DNA of 48,836 nucleotides from Bacteroidota bacterium (GTDB lineage: Bacteria > Bacteroidota > Bacteroidia > Palsa-948), in NCBI GenBank assembly GCA_003164895.1, contig PLUL01000019.1:1-48836 (forward strand), given 5' to 3'. The position numbers were made by a program, and so were the translations under genes. Numbering within the stretch: the stretch's first letter is position 1; each line of letters begins with the position of its first letter. The notes under the pieces are model-generated. The model worked only from the letters and a program-made list of their open reading frames with translations. It searched no databases and was not told where the DNA came from. This document shows positions 34,407 to 43,306 of this stretch, piece after piece.

Positions 34407-35894
34407 ATGCACGATTATTATCACCATCAATACAATAAAAAAATACACCAGGCAACTATTGCAGTCATGCTGCTTGGAATTATTTTGTCCTTTATTCAAT
34501 TTATATGCAATCGAAGCTTGTGGTTTGACGAATCTCTATTGTCTCTAAATATTATCACAAAAAATTATAGCGAACTTATAAATCCATTAGAATATAACCA
34601 GGTAGCTCCTATTGGTTTTCTGGAAATTGAAAAATTATTCTCTACACTTTTACCAAACTCCGAATTCGGATTGAGAATTTTTCCTCTGCTTTGCTACTGG
34701 GTTTCTATATATTTATTTTATCGCGTGATTGGTTATATATCAAAAGATGGGAAAACAATATTGTTAGCGGTATCCTTGTTCTGCCTAAATTCTTCATTAT
34801 TATATTACTCGTCAGAAGTAAAACAATATATGTGTGATGTGTTTGTTTGTTTGTTGCTATATTACTTGTTTCTAAAAAAATATCAAAATAAAAAAATGCT
34901 ACTCTTATCAATAGTTGGTTCACTATGTATCTTTTTATCAAACATTTCAATAATTATTTTATTTACAATTGCCATAGTTATAATTAGAGACGGCATAACA
35001 CAAAATAAAACAAACCTCAAAAGGTTAGTTTTACCCTTGACAACATGGGCTTTATCTTTTGGTTATTATTATTATAGGTTCATCAATAATCACCCTAATA
35101 AAAAATCCATGCTAAACTATTGGGGCGAGAGTTTTATGCCTATCAATGTATTTAAAATTAGTTTCTGGGATTTTTGTTTCTACAAAACAAAAATGATTTT
35201 TTTTTCCTTATTATCATTTGACTCGGCAGGAATTATAGCTTTAGTCTTTTTCACAATAGGACTTTATAATTTAATTAAAGCGAAAAATAAAAATATTTTA
35301 TTTTTATTTTTATTGCCAATATTATTGCAGTTAATCTTATCCATTTTCAAACTTTATCCTTTTGACTTAAGATTAATATTATACCAAACAGGTTTTTATA
35401 TTTTAATATTATCTGTAGGTATTATAGACATTACCACATGGGGTTTTCAAAAAATCAAGAAAGGGTGGATTGCATGGATTCCAATAATTTTTCCATTAAT
35501 GGTATGTATAAACCTTTTTAAAAACTATCCAATAAAAGTAGAAGAGTTAAAAAATAGTGTTGAATTTATTTCAAATCATATACAGCCAAATGAAACAATC
35601 TACATTTATTATGGAGCTATTCCTGCATACAAATATTACACCGAAACAAAAATAATATCTTTGAAAAATCCAATACTATTTGGCAAAGTATCCAGAGAAG
35701 ATGAAAATAAATATATTAAGGAAATTGAAAACAATAAAAATAAATGCTGGATTATCTTCTCTCATATTTATGATACTGAAAATAAGTATATCACTAATTA
35801 TTTTGACTTGACTTATAAAAAAATATTCAGCTATACTACTATTGGTTCGGAGGTTTATCTCTACGATATGACCGAAATTAAAAAAAATTACTGA
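34407..35894 (+). CDS. GT-C-like polytopic membrane glycosyltransferase
   Basis: The 495-residue protein has about ten to eleven membrane helices. The first extracytoplasmic loop carries WFDESLLSLNI, resembling the acidic catalytic motif of PMT/ArnT/RgtA-type GT-C enzymes that use polyprenyl-phosphate sugars. The C-terminal 100 residues are soluble. The role would be to add a side sugar on the periplasmic face. It is very AT-rich, like its neighbours, and its stop overlaps the next start. Confidence 0.72.
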   Translation: MHDYYHHQYNKKIHQATIAVMLLGIILSFIQFICNRSLWFDESLLSLNIITKNYSELINPLEYNQVAPIGFLEIEKLFSTLLPNSEFGLRIFPLLCYWVSIYLFYRVIGYISKDGKTILLAVSLFCLNSSLLYYSSEVKQYMCDVFVCLLLYYLFLKKYQNKKMLLLSIVGSLCIFLSNISIIILFTIAIVIIRDGITQNKTNLKRLVLPLTTWALSFGYYYYRFINNHPNKKSMLNYWGESFMPINVFKISFWDFCFYKTKMIFFSLLSFDSAGIIALVFFTIGLYNLIKAKNKNILFLFLLPILLQLILSIFKLYPFDLRLILYQTGFYILILSVGIIDITTWGFQKIKKGWIAWIPIIFPLMVCINLFKNYPIKVEELKNSVEFISNHIQPNETIYIYYGAIPAYKYYTETKIISLKNPILFGKVSREDENKYIKEIENNKNKCWIIFSHIYDTENKYITNYFDLTYKKIFSYTTIGSEVYLYDMTEIKKNY

Positions 35895-37135
35895 TGAAAA
35901 ATATTTTCTCCATTCAAAAGATTCACCTTTACTTATGCGTGCTTATTGCTTTTTTTCTTCCTTTTCAATCTCATGATATTCAATTATTATTTCAAACAGT
36001 TCCGATATTAACATGCCTCCTAATAATCAACTGGATTGCAGAAGGAGATTTTAACGCAAAGATTTCAAATCTCAAATCAAATAAATCGGCATTATTATTT
36101 ATTTTATTTTACTTACTTTATGTTATTGGAATGTTATGGTCAAAGAATATGAATTATGGTGGAATTGACCTGCAAATAAAACTTTCACTTTTGATATTCC
36201 CAATAATATTCGGGTCTTCAAAATACTTTATCAAAATCAAATCACTAAAAATAATTTTTATTGCTTTTATAACAGGATGCTTGATAGCAACTATAATCTG
36301 TTTTTCAAATGCAATGTATATTTGGATTACTCAAAATGAAAACGATTTCACATACACTAAACTTTCCGTCTTTTTACATCCAAGTTATTTCGCGATGTAT
36401 CTTTCTTTTGCTATTGCAATTATATACTCGGCACTTATTTCCGAGAAAACAATAACTGGAAAATCAGTTACAGATATTTTTTTAATAATTTGGTTTTGGT
36501 TTTCCATCATCATGCTGCAATCCAAAGCTGGAATTTTGATTACAGGAATTTTATTTATTGTATTCTTTTTTAGAATGGTGTCTGTAAAAAAGAAAATAAT
36601 AACCGCCTTAGTTGCATTCATAGTTTTAGGTTGTATATATTTTGCAGTTACCAAATATATTATCACAGCCAATCATTCAAGAATTTTAAATGCCGAACAT
36701 CAGCTTATAGAAACAAAATTAAACACTACAACAAAAGAAAGTAACCAGGTAAGAATATTAATCTGGAAAGCATCTGCAGATATTATAAAAAATAACTTTC
36801 TCATTGGAACCGGAACAGGCGATGTAAAAGATGAACTGATGAGAACTTATAAAGAAAAAGGTATGACGGGAGCATTCGAACACAATTTAAACGCACATAA
36901 TCAATTTATTCAAACATTTATTGCGTTGGGAGTTCCGGGCATTGTCGGTTTATTATCTTTATTTATCTCCGGAATATGGAGTGGTATTAAAAAAAGAAAA
37001 TGGGTATTTATTTTTTTTATGATTATTACATTTTTAAATTTCATTCCCGAATCCATGCTCGAAGTTCAAACAGGTGTAATATTTTTTGCTTTCTTTAATT
37101 CCTTACTTTTATTTTCTGAAGCAGAACCAATATGA
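35894..37135 (+). CDS. O-antigen ligase/polymerase family membrane protein (WaaL/Wzy-like)
   Basis: The 413-residue polytopic protein has about eleven helices. A large periplasmic loop (about 255-335) contains GTGTGDVKDEL and HNLNAHNQFIQTFIALGVPGIVG, the PF04932-type signature. It could ligate the glycan to lipid A or polymerise repeat units; the two functions cannot be told apart by sequence. A short run TCAAATC TCAAATC (36065-36078) is another small heptamer repeat. It overlaps the aminotransferase gene by four bases. Confidence 0.85.
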   Translation: MKNIFSIQKIHLYLCVLIAFFLPFQSHDIQLLFQTVPILTCLLIINWIAEGDFNAKISNLKSNKSALLFILFYLLYVIGMLWSKNMNYGGIDLQIKLSLLIFPIIFGSSKYFIKIKSLKIIFIAFITGCLIATIICFSNAMYIWITQNENDFTYTKLSVFLHPSYFAMYLSFAIAIIYSALISEKTITGKSVTDIFLIIWFWFSIIMLQSKAGILITGILFIVFFFRMVSVKKKIITALVAFIVLGCIYFAVTKYIITANHSRILNAEHQLIETKLNTTTKESNQVRILIWKASADIIKNNFLIGTGTGDVKDELMRTYKEKGMTGAFEHNLNAHNQFIQTFIALGVPGIVGLLSLFISGIWSGIKKRKWVFIFFMIITFLNFIPESMLEVQTGVIFFAFFNSLLLFSEAEPI

Positions 37136-38349
37136 TTCCATTTTCACCGCCAAAAATTACCGATGAACTGGTTAAAGCCGTTACAGAAGTGCTTCGTTCA
37201 GGTTGGATTACGACTGGACCAAAAACCAAAGAATTTGAAAAACGAATTACTGAATATTGCGGATGCAAATCTACTTTATGTCTTAACTCTGCTACTGCCG
37301 GGCTGGAAATTATGCTGAGATGGTTCGGTGTAACAAAAGGAGATGAAGTAATTGTTCCAGTTTACACTTATTCCGCAACGGCAAATGTGGTTGTCCATTG
37401 TGGAGCAAAAGTTATTTTTGTGGATGTAAACAAAGATGATTTTAATATTTCTATTGAGAAAATTGAAAAAGCAATTACTTCCAAAACAAAAGTGATTATG
37501 CCTGTAGATTTTGGAGGATTTCCCTGCGATTATGATGCGATAAATGAATTAGTAAAACAAAAGAACATTAGAAAAAAGTTCAAAGCAAATTCTCCAGAAC
37601 AGAAAAAATTAAAAAGAATTCTTGTGTTGAGCGATGCCGCACATTCCATCGGTGCAACTTACAAAGGAAAAAAAACCGGTTCGCTTACCGATGTTTCTGT
37701 TTTTTCTTTCCATGCCGTAAAAAATTTAACTACAGCTGAAGGCGGAGCAGTCTGCCTGAATCTTCCAAAACCGCTTGACAATGAAAAGATTTATTCCGAA
37801 CTGAATATCAAATCGCTTCACGGGCAAAACAAAGATGCACTTGCAAAAACAAAAATTGGACAATGGAGATATGACATTGTTGAAGCCGGTTATAAATGCA
37901 ACATGACTGATATTTCAGCAGTGATGGGAATTTGCGAATTGAAAGATTATGACAATGATACGCTTGTGAAAAGAAAAAAAATATGCAACTTATATTCTTC
38001 AGCATTTTCAAAATATGATTGGGCGGAAGTTCCGACACTTCATACTTCAGAAAGAGAATCTTCCTATCATTTATTTCCGCTTCGCATCAAAGGAATAAAA
38101 GAAAAACAGCGTGATGAAATTATAAAAGAAATATTTGCAAAAGAAGTTGCGGTGAATGTTCATTTCATCCTTGTTCCGATGATGAGTTTCTACAAAAAAC
38201 ATGGATATAAGATTAAAAATTATCCAGTAGCTTTTAATAATTACTCGAGGGAAATTTCGCTTCCTGTTTACTATGATTTAACCAATGAGCAAATAAAAAT
38301 TGTGATTGACGCAGTAGTTTCGTCTGTTCAAAAAATTCTTGGATGCTGA
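37132..38349 (+). CDS. DegT/DnrJ/EryC1 family sugar aminotransferase
   Basis: This 405-residue PLP enzyme makes an amino sugar from a keto-sugar nucleotide. It shows SGWITTGPKTKEFE, DEVIVPVYTYSATANVV, LSDAAHSIGA and the PLP-lysine motif SFHAVKNLTTAEGG with Lys197. A lysine-rich insertion (about 143-162) precedes the DAAH block. A 4-keto-6-deoxy hexose is the usual substrate type, giving a bacillosamine- or perosamine-like sugar. The next gene, a phosphoglycosyltransferase, would attach such a sugar to the lipid carrier; the pair overlaps by seven bases. Confidence 0.93.
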   Translation: MIPFSPPKITDELVKAVTEVLRSGWITTGPKTKEFEKRITEYCGCKSTLCLNSATAGLEIMLRWFGVTKGDEVIVPVYTYSATANVVVHCGAKVIFVDVNKDDFNISIEKIEKAITSKTKVIMPVDFGGFPCDYDAINELVKQKNIRKKFKANSPEQKKLKRILVLSDAAHSIGATYKGKKTGSLTDVSVFSFHAVKNLTTAEGGAVCLNLPKPLDNEKIYSELNIKSLHGQNKDALAKTKIGQWRYDIVEAGYKCNMTDISAVMGICELKDYDNDTLVKRKKICNLYSSAFSKYDWAEVPTLHTSERESSYHLFPLRIKGIKEKQRDEIIKEIFAKEVAVNVHFILVPMMSFYKKHGYKIKNYPVAFNNYSREISLPVYYDLTNEQIKIVIDAVVSSVQKILGC

Positions 38350-38933
38350 AAAGAATTTTCGATATTATTTTTTCCCTCCTCGGCATTATCATTCTACTTC
38401 CTTTCTTTTTGTTATTTGCAATTCTAATTGTTTTTGATTCAGGATTTCCCGTTTTCTACTCACAAAAACGAGTTGGAAAAAACGGAATTAATTTCTCGCT
38501 TATCAAATTTCGCACGATGAAAAAAAATTCCGACAAAAAAAGTTTGCTTACTGTTGGCGAAAAAGATTCCCGAATAACAAACATCGGATATTTTCTTCGC
38601 AAATATAAAATTGACGAACTCCCTCAACTATTCAATGTTTTGATTGGCGACATGAGTTTGGTTGGTCCAAGACCTGAAGTGAGAAAATATGTGGAGATGT
38701 ACAATCCAGAACAGAAAAAAATCCTCTCGGTAAAACCAGGTATTACCGATTACGCTTCTATTGCATACGCAAATGAAAATGAAATTCTCTCAAAGTCAGA
38801 AAATCCTGAACAGCTTTACATTACCGAAGTGATGCCTGCCAAACTAAAATTGAATTTAAAATATATCGTAGAGAAAAGTTTTTTTACCGACTTGAAAATT
38901 ATTTTTATGACAATCGGAAAAATTGTAAGTTAA
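38343..38933 (+). CDS. PglC-type monotopic phosphoglycosyltransferase
   Basis: The 196-residue protein starts with one reentrant hydrophobic helix (about 5-30). The bacterial sugar transferase domain follows, with FYSQKRVGKNGINFSLIKFRTM, RKYKIDELPQLFNVLIGDMSLVGPRPE and VKPGITDYASI. The size matches the minimal PglC/WcaJ-core class, which transfers a sugar phosphate to undecaprenyl phosphate and starts glycan synthesis. It closes the plus-strand glycan locus. Its stop overlaps that of the convergent gene in the bases TTAA. Confidence 0.93.
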   Translation: MLKRIFDIIFSLLGIIILLPFFLLFAILIVFDSGFPVFYSQKRVGKNGINFSLIKFRTMKKNSDKKSLLTVGEKDSRITNIGYFLRKYKIDELPQLFNVLIGDMSLVGPRPEVRKYVEMYNPEQKKILSVKPGITDYASIAYANENEILSKSENPEQLYITEVMPAKLKLNLKYIVEKSFFTDLKIIFMTIGKIVS

Positions 38934-39814
38934 TTTCCAAGCGCATCAAGTAACTTCTGAATTTCATCCTGTTTTTCTGCATATCCTAATTTCTTATAGG
39001 AGAAAACCAAATTTCTCAACAATCTTTTCATCATTTCAAGGTTGGAACATGGCTGATAATAAACGGATTGTGCTTCCAAGTTCATCTTTTTCAAATAAAT
39101 TTCCAATTGTTTTTTCCCAAACACTGCTCCACGGCTGAACGGATTAATGTAAAATAAAATTCCTTCGGCAATCATTTCGGCATCGCGTTTTGTTTTTACT
39201 GTCATCAATTGGTGAACATCTTTATAACACAAAACAAAATGCTCGGGAAGATTTACTCCGTAAATCGGAATTTTTAAATCTTGCGCAATGATGAGGTAAA
39301 CTAGCGACAATGAAAGAGGATTTCCTTTTTTACTTTCAAGTACATTATTGATATATGAATTTTGCGGAGCGTGATAGTTTTGAGTATTTCCGCTGAAATT
39401 GTGAACTTCAAATAATATATGATTGATGATTTTCACCTGTTCAAGCGCGGTAAGTTTGTCATTCAGTTCAATCCATACATCCTGTCTTATCTGCTGAATC
39501 TGTCGTTTCAATTTCTCCTCATTCAAATCCGGATATTGGTATTTTGCAATATGAAGCGCGCCGACTAAAAGATTTTGTTCAGGAGTAGATGCCCATTCTT
39601 TTAATGACTGCACCGTTGAATTAAACTGTATGTTATGAATGATGCCTTCTATTTTTGTCTGAATGCTGGTATCAAAGGATTGTTCCCATACGTTTTCCAA
39701 AACAGGAATCACCTGCGCTCCTATTGATAAAAGTTTTTCTCTCACGTGAATAAACACATCTTTATCTGGATCATCCAATAAACTAAGGAGTGCATTCAAT
39801 TCTTGTTTGTCCAT
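38930..39814 (-). CDS. SirB1-like transglutaminase-fold protein
   Basis: From ATG 39814 the protein has 294 residues. The N-terminal third is helical. The central part (SYINNVLESKKGNPLSLSLVYLIIAQDLKIPIYGVNLPEHFVLCY) matches the SirB1 family, a transglutaminase-like domain often followed by TPR-like helices. The usual cysteine nucleophile is not obvious, so it may be non-catalytic. Biochemical function is unknown. An in-frame GTG two codons upstream is an alternative start. Confidence 0.8.
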   Translation of the reverse strand: MDKQELNALLSLLDDPDKDVFIHVREKLLSIGAQVIPVLENVWEQSFDTSIQTKIEGIIHNIQFNSTVQSLKEWASTPEQNLLVGALHIAKYQYPDLNEEKLKRQIQQIRQDVWIELNDKLTALEQVKIINHILFEVHNFSGNTQNYHAPQNSYINNVLESKKGNPLSLSLVYLIIAQDLKIPIYGVNLPEHFVLCYKDVHQLMTVKTKRDAEMIAEGILFYINPFSRGAVFGKKQLEIYLKKMNLEAQSVYYQPCSNLEMMKRLLRNLVFSYKKLGYAEKQDEIQKLLDALGN

Positions 39815-39978
39815 ATTCACAGATTTATCGGTGAAATAATTTTATACAAAGTTCCGTTCAAAAATGAAATGATAAGGAAGCATGAAAGAAAAGATGTTAA
39901 CACAAAGAAGTTAATCGCGGAAAAAATGAGTAACATTCTTACTGAAAAAGGCATTTTTTTCAAAGGGATTATTTTTAT

Positions 39979-39986
39979 TATCTTTG
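39979..39986 (+). promoter_or_regulatory. -7 promoter box (TATCTTTG) of the universal stress protein gene
   Basis: An exact TAnnTTTG match lies 58 bases before the ATG at 40045, with no clear TTG at the usual distance. The rest of the 39815-40044 gap holds no supported gene. Confidence 0.45.
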
Positions 39987-40044
39987 CGCTGTAATTAAAT
40001 GCCTTGAAAACAATTCAGGCAATAAAACAATAAAATATTTTCCT

Positions 40045-40932
40045 ATGAGTAAGAAAAACGAAAGAGATGAAATTCTTGTCCCGATAGATTTCACTGAGCA
40101 ATCGCTGATTGCTTTGGGACAATCCTATAATCTTGCAAAAGAATATAATGCAGAACTGGTTCTTCTGTATGTAATTGACGATGGAAACATGTTACCAACC
40201 TTCATGTCAGGAAAACTGCAAACTGAAATGAAGAAAAATATTCAGAAAAAACTTGACAATCTTGCAACTGACATCGAAAAGAAAACCGGTGTAAAAGTAG
40301 ATACCATGATTGCCAAAGGAAAACCCTACGAAAAAATAATTGAAGTAGCGGAAATGCTTGGCGCAATCATGATTATTATGGGTCATAATAGTCGTAAAAA
40401 ACTCAGCATTCGGTTTATCGGATCAAATGCATTGCGTGTTGTGCGTGAAGCCAACTGTCCCGTAATCACTATCAAAGGTAAACATCACCGCGAAGGATGT
40501 AAAAATATTGTTCTGCCGCTTGACTTAACAAAAGAAACAAAAGATAAAGTGCGTCATGCAATATCAGTTGCAAAACTTGGAATTTATCAAGCAGCGATTA
40601 GAGTTGTTTCTGTTCTGCAAAGTTCTGATGAATTTATTGTAAACAAACTTACCCGTCAGTTAGAACAAGTAAAAAATTACATCCAGCAACAAGGTATTGA
40701 ATGTACTGCTGAAATAATTAAAACTGTGAAAGGGGAAGATTCACCTGCTCAATGTATTATTGATTATGCTAATAAAGTAGAAGGAGATCTCCTCATTATT
40801 ATGACTCAGCAGGAAGCAAACTTTACGCGAATGTTTATTGGATCAACTGCCCAAGAAGTTGTAAACAATTCTGAAATTCCTGTACTGAGTATTATTCCAC
40901 AGATGCGCAAATACAAACCGCTTGTTAGATAA
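40045..40932 (+). CDS. Tandem universal stress protein (UspA family)
   Basis: The 295-residue protein consists of two Usp domains (about 9-147 and 155-288). Each begins with a strand-helix motif (ILVPIDFTEQSLIALGQSYNLA; NIVLPLDLTKETKDKVRHAISVA) and ends in a nucleotide-loop-like segment (FIGSNALRVVREANCPVITI; MFIGSTAQEVVNNSEIPVLSI). Two-domain Usp proteins are common in Bacteroidota and bind ATP or AMP under stress or energy limitation. It is monocistronic, with a promoter at 39979 and a shared terminator downstream. Confidence 0.92.
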   Translation: MSKKNERDEILVPIDFTEQSLIALGQSYNLAKEYNAELVLLYVIDDGNMLPTFMSGKLQTEMKKNIQKKLDNLATDIEKKTGVKVDTMIAKGKPYEKIIEVAEMLGAIMIIMGHNSRKKLSIRFIGSNALRVVREANCPVITIKGKHHREGCKNIVLPLDLTKETKDKVRHAISVAKLGIYQAAIRVVSVLQSSDEFIVNKLTRQLEQVKNYIQQQGIECTAEIIKTVKGEDSPAQCIIDYANKVEGDLLIIMTQQEANFTRMFIGSTAQEVVNNSEIPVLSIIPQMRKYKPLVR

Positions 40933-40940
40933 TTCAATTG

Positions 40941-40969
40941 GTTTGGAGTAGGATATTCTTACTCCAAAC
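40941..40969. terminator. Bidirectional intrinsic terminator
   Basis: A perfect 10-bp stem (GTTTGGAGTA / TACTCCAAAC) with a 9-base loop lies between convergent genes, followed by an AT-rich run ending in TTTTTATTTT on the plus strand. Confidence 0.85.
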
Positions 40970-40976
40970 GCAATTT

Positions 40977-41711
40977 TTATTTTCCAAAAACTCTTTTAAG
41001 GATATCCGTAACCTGCGCTAAAGGATCTTTGCGGATTTTCTTTTCTTCTTCGGCAATGAGTTTAAAAAGTCCATCGAGTGCTCTTGCGGTAATGTACTGT
41101 TCAAGGTCAGGGTTTTGTTTTTGCACAAAAGGAACTTTATTGTAGGCAGTAATAATCGGATTCCAATATTTTGTTACTTCCACTTTCGCAATTGCATCTT
41201 TAATAATTGGCGTGAATTTCACAGTGAGATCGGCAGAAGTTTTATTTTTTAAATATTCAGTTGCCGCGTTATCTGCACCTTTCAAAATAGAAAAACCATC
41301 TTCAAGACTCATTCCTTTTATGGCATCAAGAAAAATTGAAGCTGCTGTTTTTGCCGCTTCTTCCGCAGCACGGTTCATGCTCATTTCAAAATCAGTTACT
41401 TGCTGTTGCATTCCTAAATTAATAACAGTTTTTTTAACTTTTTCCGCTTCAGGAGGAAATGGAATAAAGATGAGAGGGTTTTTATAGTAACCATCTGTTT
41501 TGGATGCAGAACCAGTTGAATTATTTGTTCCAACATTCAACGCTTCACGTAAACCTTGCACCACTTCGTCGTTGCTGAGAGGATTTTTAGTTCCACCGCC
41601 TTCAAGTTGTTTTACATCTTGGCTGGCGTCATTAACTACTTTATTAAAATTAATTTGCGCATTTGCAGAGTAAGCAAAAAAAAGGATTGGAATAAGTTTC
41701 TGGATTTTCAT
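40977..41711 (-). CDS. DUF4197 exported protein
   Basis: From ATG 41711 the protein has 244 residues and begins with a signal peptide (KIQKLIPILFFAYSANAQ). The frame extends nine codons upstream but that would bury the signal. The mature part is mostly helical, with LREALNVGT, YYKNPLIFIPFP, AAEEAAKTAASIFLDAIKGMSLEDGFSIL and YITARALDGLFKLIAEEEKKIRKDP, the pattern of DUF4197. The function is unknown; members are predicted periplasmic. Confidence 0.85.
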   Translation of the reverse strand: MKIQKLIPILFFAYSANAQINFNKVVNDASQDVKQLEGGGTKNPLSNDEVVQGLREALNVGTNNSTGSASKTDGYYKNPLIFIPFPPEAEKVKKTVINLGMQQQVTDFEMSMNRAAEEAAKTAASIFLDAIKGMSLEDGFSILKGADNAATEYLKNKTSADLTVKFTPIIKDAIAKVEVTKYWNPIITAYNKVPFVQKQNPDLEQYITARALDGLFKLIAEEEKKIRKDPLAQVTDILKRVFGK

Positions 41712-41869
41712 GTTGAAAGATTTTGATTTGGTGGTCAAACTTACAAATACTTTGCCAAACCTGTTAACACTTGTTAAGAAACTTCTAAAATAGAGGTTTA
41801 AAACTATTTGTACTTTAGTCCGCTAAAAGACGAACTCCGTATTACATCGGAGCAAAATAAAATTTGAAT

Positions 41870-43300
41870 ATGGATAAAATTAAATTTGGAACCGATGGCT
41901 GGCGTGCCATCATTGCAAAAGAATTCACCACCGAAAACGTAGCCCGCGTTGCAGAAGGCACTGCTCTTTGGCTTCTCAACTCGAAATTCCAAACTTCAAA
42001 CTCCAAACTCTCTATCGTTGTCGGTCACGACTGCCGTTTTGGAGGTGAATTATTTGCCGAAACAGTTTCAAAAGTGTTGGCACATCATGGCATAAAAGTT
42101 TTTCTTGCAAAAGGATTTGTTTCCACACCGATGATTTCTCTCGGAACTGTAAAATACAAAGCCAATCTCGGCATCATCATTACTGCAAGCCACAATCCTC
42201 CGTCATACAACGGTTTTAAATTGAAAGGTTATTACGGCGGACCGCTTCTTCCTGAACAAGTTTCAGAAATTGAAAATCTGATTCCTGATCATGCAGAATC
42301 AAGCACTGCGCATCAAGTAGCAAGTATCGAGAAGATGATTCAGCATGTTGACTTGGAAACTTTATATTGCAAACACATTGAAAAGAATTTTGATTTAAAG
42401 GCGATACAAAAATCAAAAATGACACTTGCTTACGATGCCATGTTTGGTGCCGGACAGAATGTTATTAAGCGATTACTCCCTGAAACAATCATGCTTCATT
42501 GCGAAAACAATCCTTCATTCAACGGAACTTCACCGGAACCGATTGCAAAAAATCTTCAAGAAATTTCTACACTTATTAAAAACTCTCAAAAGAAAAAAGG
42601 AAAAAATAAAATCGAATGTGCTTTAGCAACCGATGGTGATGCTGACAGATTAGGATTATTTGACGGTAAAGGAAATTTTGTTGATTCGCATCACATCATT
42701 CTTCTTTTAATTCATTACTTGTGCAAGTATAAAAAGATGAAAGGAAAAATATGCACTGCTTTTTCCACTACTGAAAAAATTAAAAAGATGTGCAAGCATT
42801 ATGGATTGGAACTTGAGGTTGTGAAAATTGGTTTCAAATATATTTGCGGAATAATGATTAAAGAAGATGTTTTGCTTGGCGGAGAAGAATCGGGAGGCAT
42901 TGCAATCAAAGGACATATTCCTGAACGTGATGGAATTTGGATCGGACTTACAATTTGGGAATTCATGGCAAAATCAGGAAAATCGCTTGACGAATTAATC
43001 AAAGAAGTGTATGCGATTACCGGAAGTTTTGCGTTTGAGAGAAATGATTTACATATTTCCGAAGAACTTAAAAACAAGATTGTAGAAAATTGCAAGCAAG
43101 GAAAATATAAGTCGTTCGGAAAATATAAAGTTCAACGCGTGGATGACATGGATGGATGGAAATACTTTTTCAATGAAGAAGAATGGCTGATGATCCGCGC
43201 TTCAGGCACCGAACCTGTTTTAAGAACCTATGCTGAATCCTCAACCCAGAAAAAAGCATTTGACATTTTAAATTCAGCTAAGAAAATTTTTCTTCAATAA
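41870..43300 (+). CDS. Phosphoglucomutase/phosphomannomutase family protein
   Basis: The enzyme (476 residues from ATG 41870) interconverts hexose 1- and 6-phosphates. It has FGTDGWRAI, the phosphoserine loop TASHNPPSYNGF (Ser107), the metal loop DGDADRLGLFD, the sugar loop GGEESGGIAIKGHIPERDG and the phosphate-binding RASGTEPVLR. Four heptamers encode residues about 37-46 (NSKFQTSNSK), an apparent in-frame insertion between two conserved elements. It could supply sugar nucleotides for the glycan locus. The next gene starts right after its stop. Confidence 0.93.
   Translation: MDKIKFGTDGWRAIIAKEFTTENVARVAEGTALWLLNSKFQTSNSKLSIVVGHDCRFGGELFAETVSKVLAHHGIKVFLAKGFVSTPMISLGTVKYKANLGIIITASHNPPSYNGFKLKGYYGGPLLPEQVSEIENLIPDHAESSTAHQVASIEKMIQHVDLETLYCKHIEKNFDLKAIQKSKMTLAYDAMFGAGQNVIKRLLPETIMLHCENNPSFNGTSPEPIAKNLQEISTLIKNSQKKKGKNKIECALATDGDADRLGLFDGKGNFVDSHHIILLLIHYLCKYKKMKGKICTAFSTTEKIKKMCKHYGLELEVVKIGFKYICGIMIKEDVLLGGEESGGIAIKGHIPERDGIWIGLTIWEFMAKSGKSLDELIKEVYAITGSFAFERNDLHISEELKNKIVENCKQGKYKSFGKYKVQRVDDMDGWKYFFNEEEWLMIRASGTEPVLRTYAESSTQKKAFDILNSAKKIFLQ
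41981..42008 (+). repeat. Heptanucleotide tandem repeat in the phosphohexomutase gene, 4 units
   Basis: The units are TCGAAAT, TCCAAAC, TTCAAAC and TCCAAAC, contiguous and translated. They are similar in style to the wzt array. Confidence 0.8.
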
Positions 43301-43306
43301 GTGCAG

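Noticed and set aside
39803-39994. Small plus-strand ORF of 63 codons before the universal stress protein
   Set aside because: It overlaps the start of the SirB1-like gene and runs through the promoter box of the stress protein gene; no homology was recognised.
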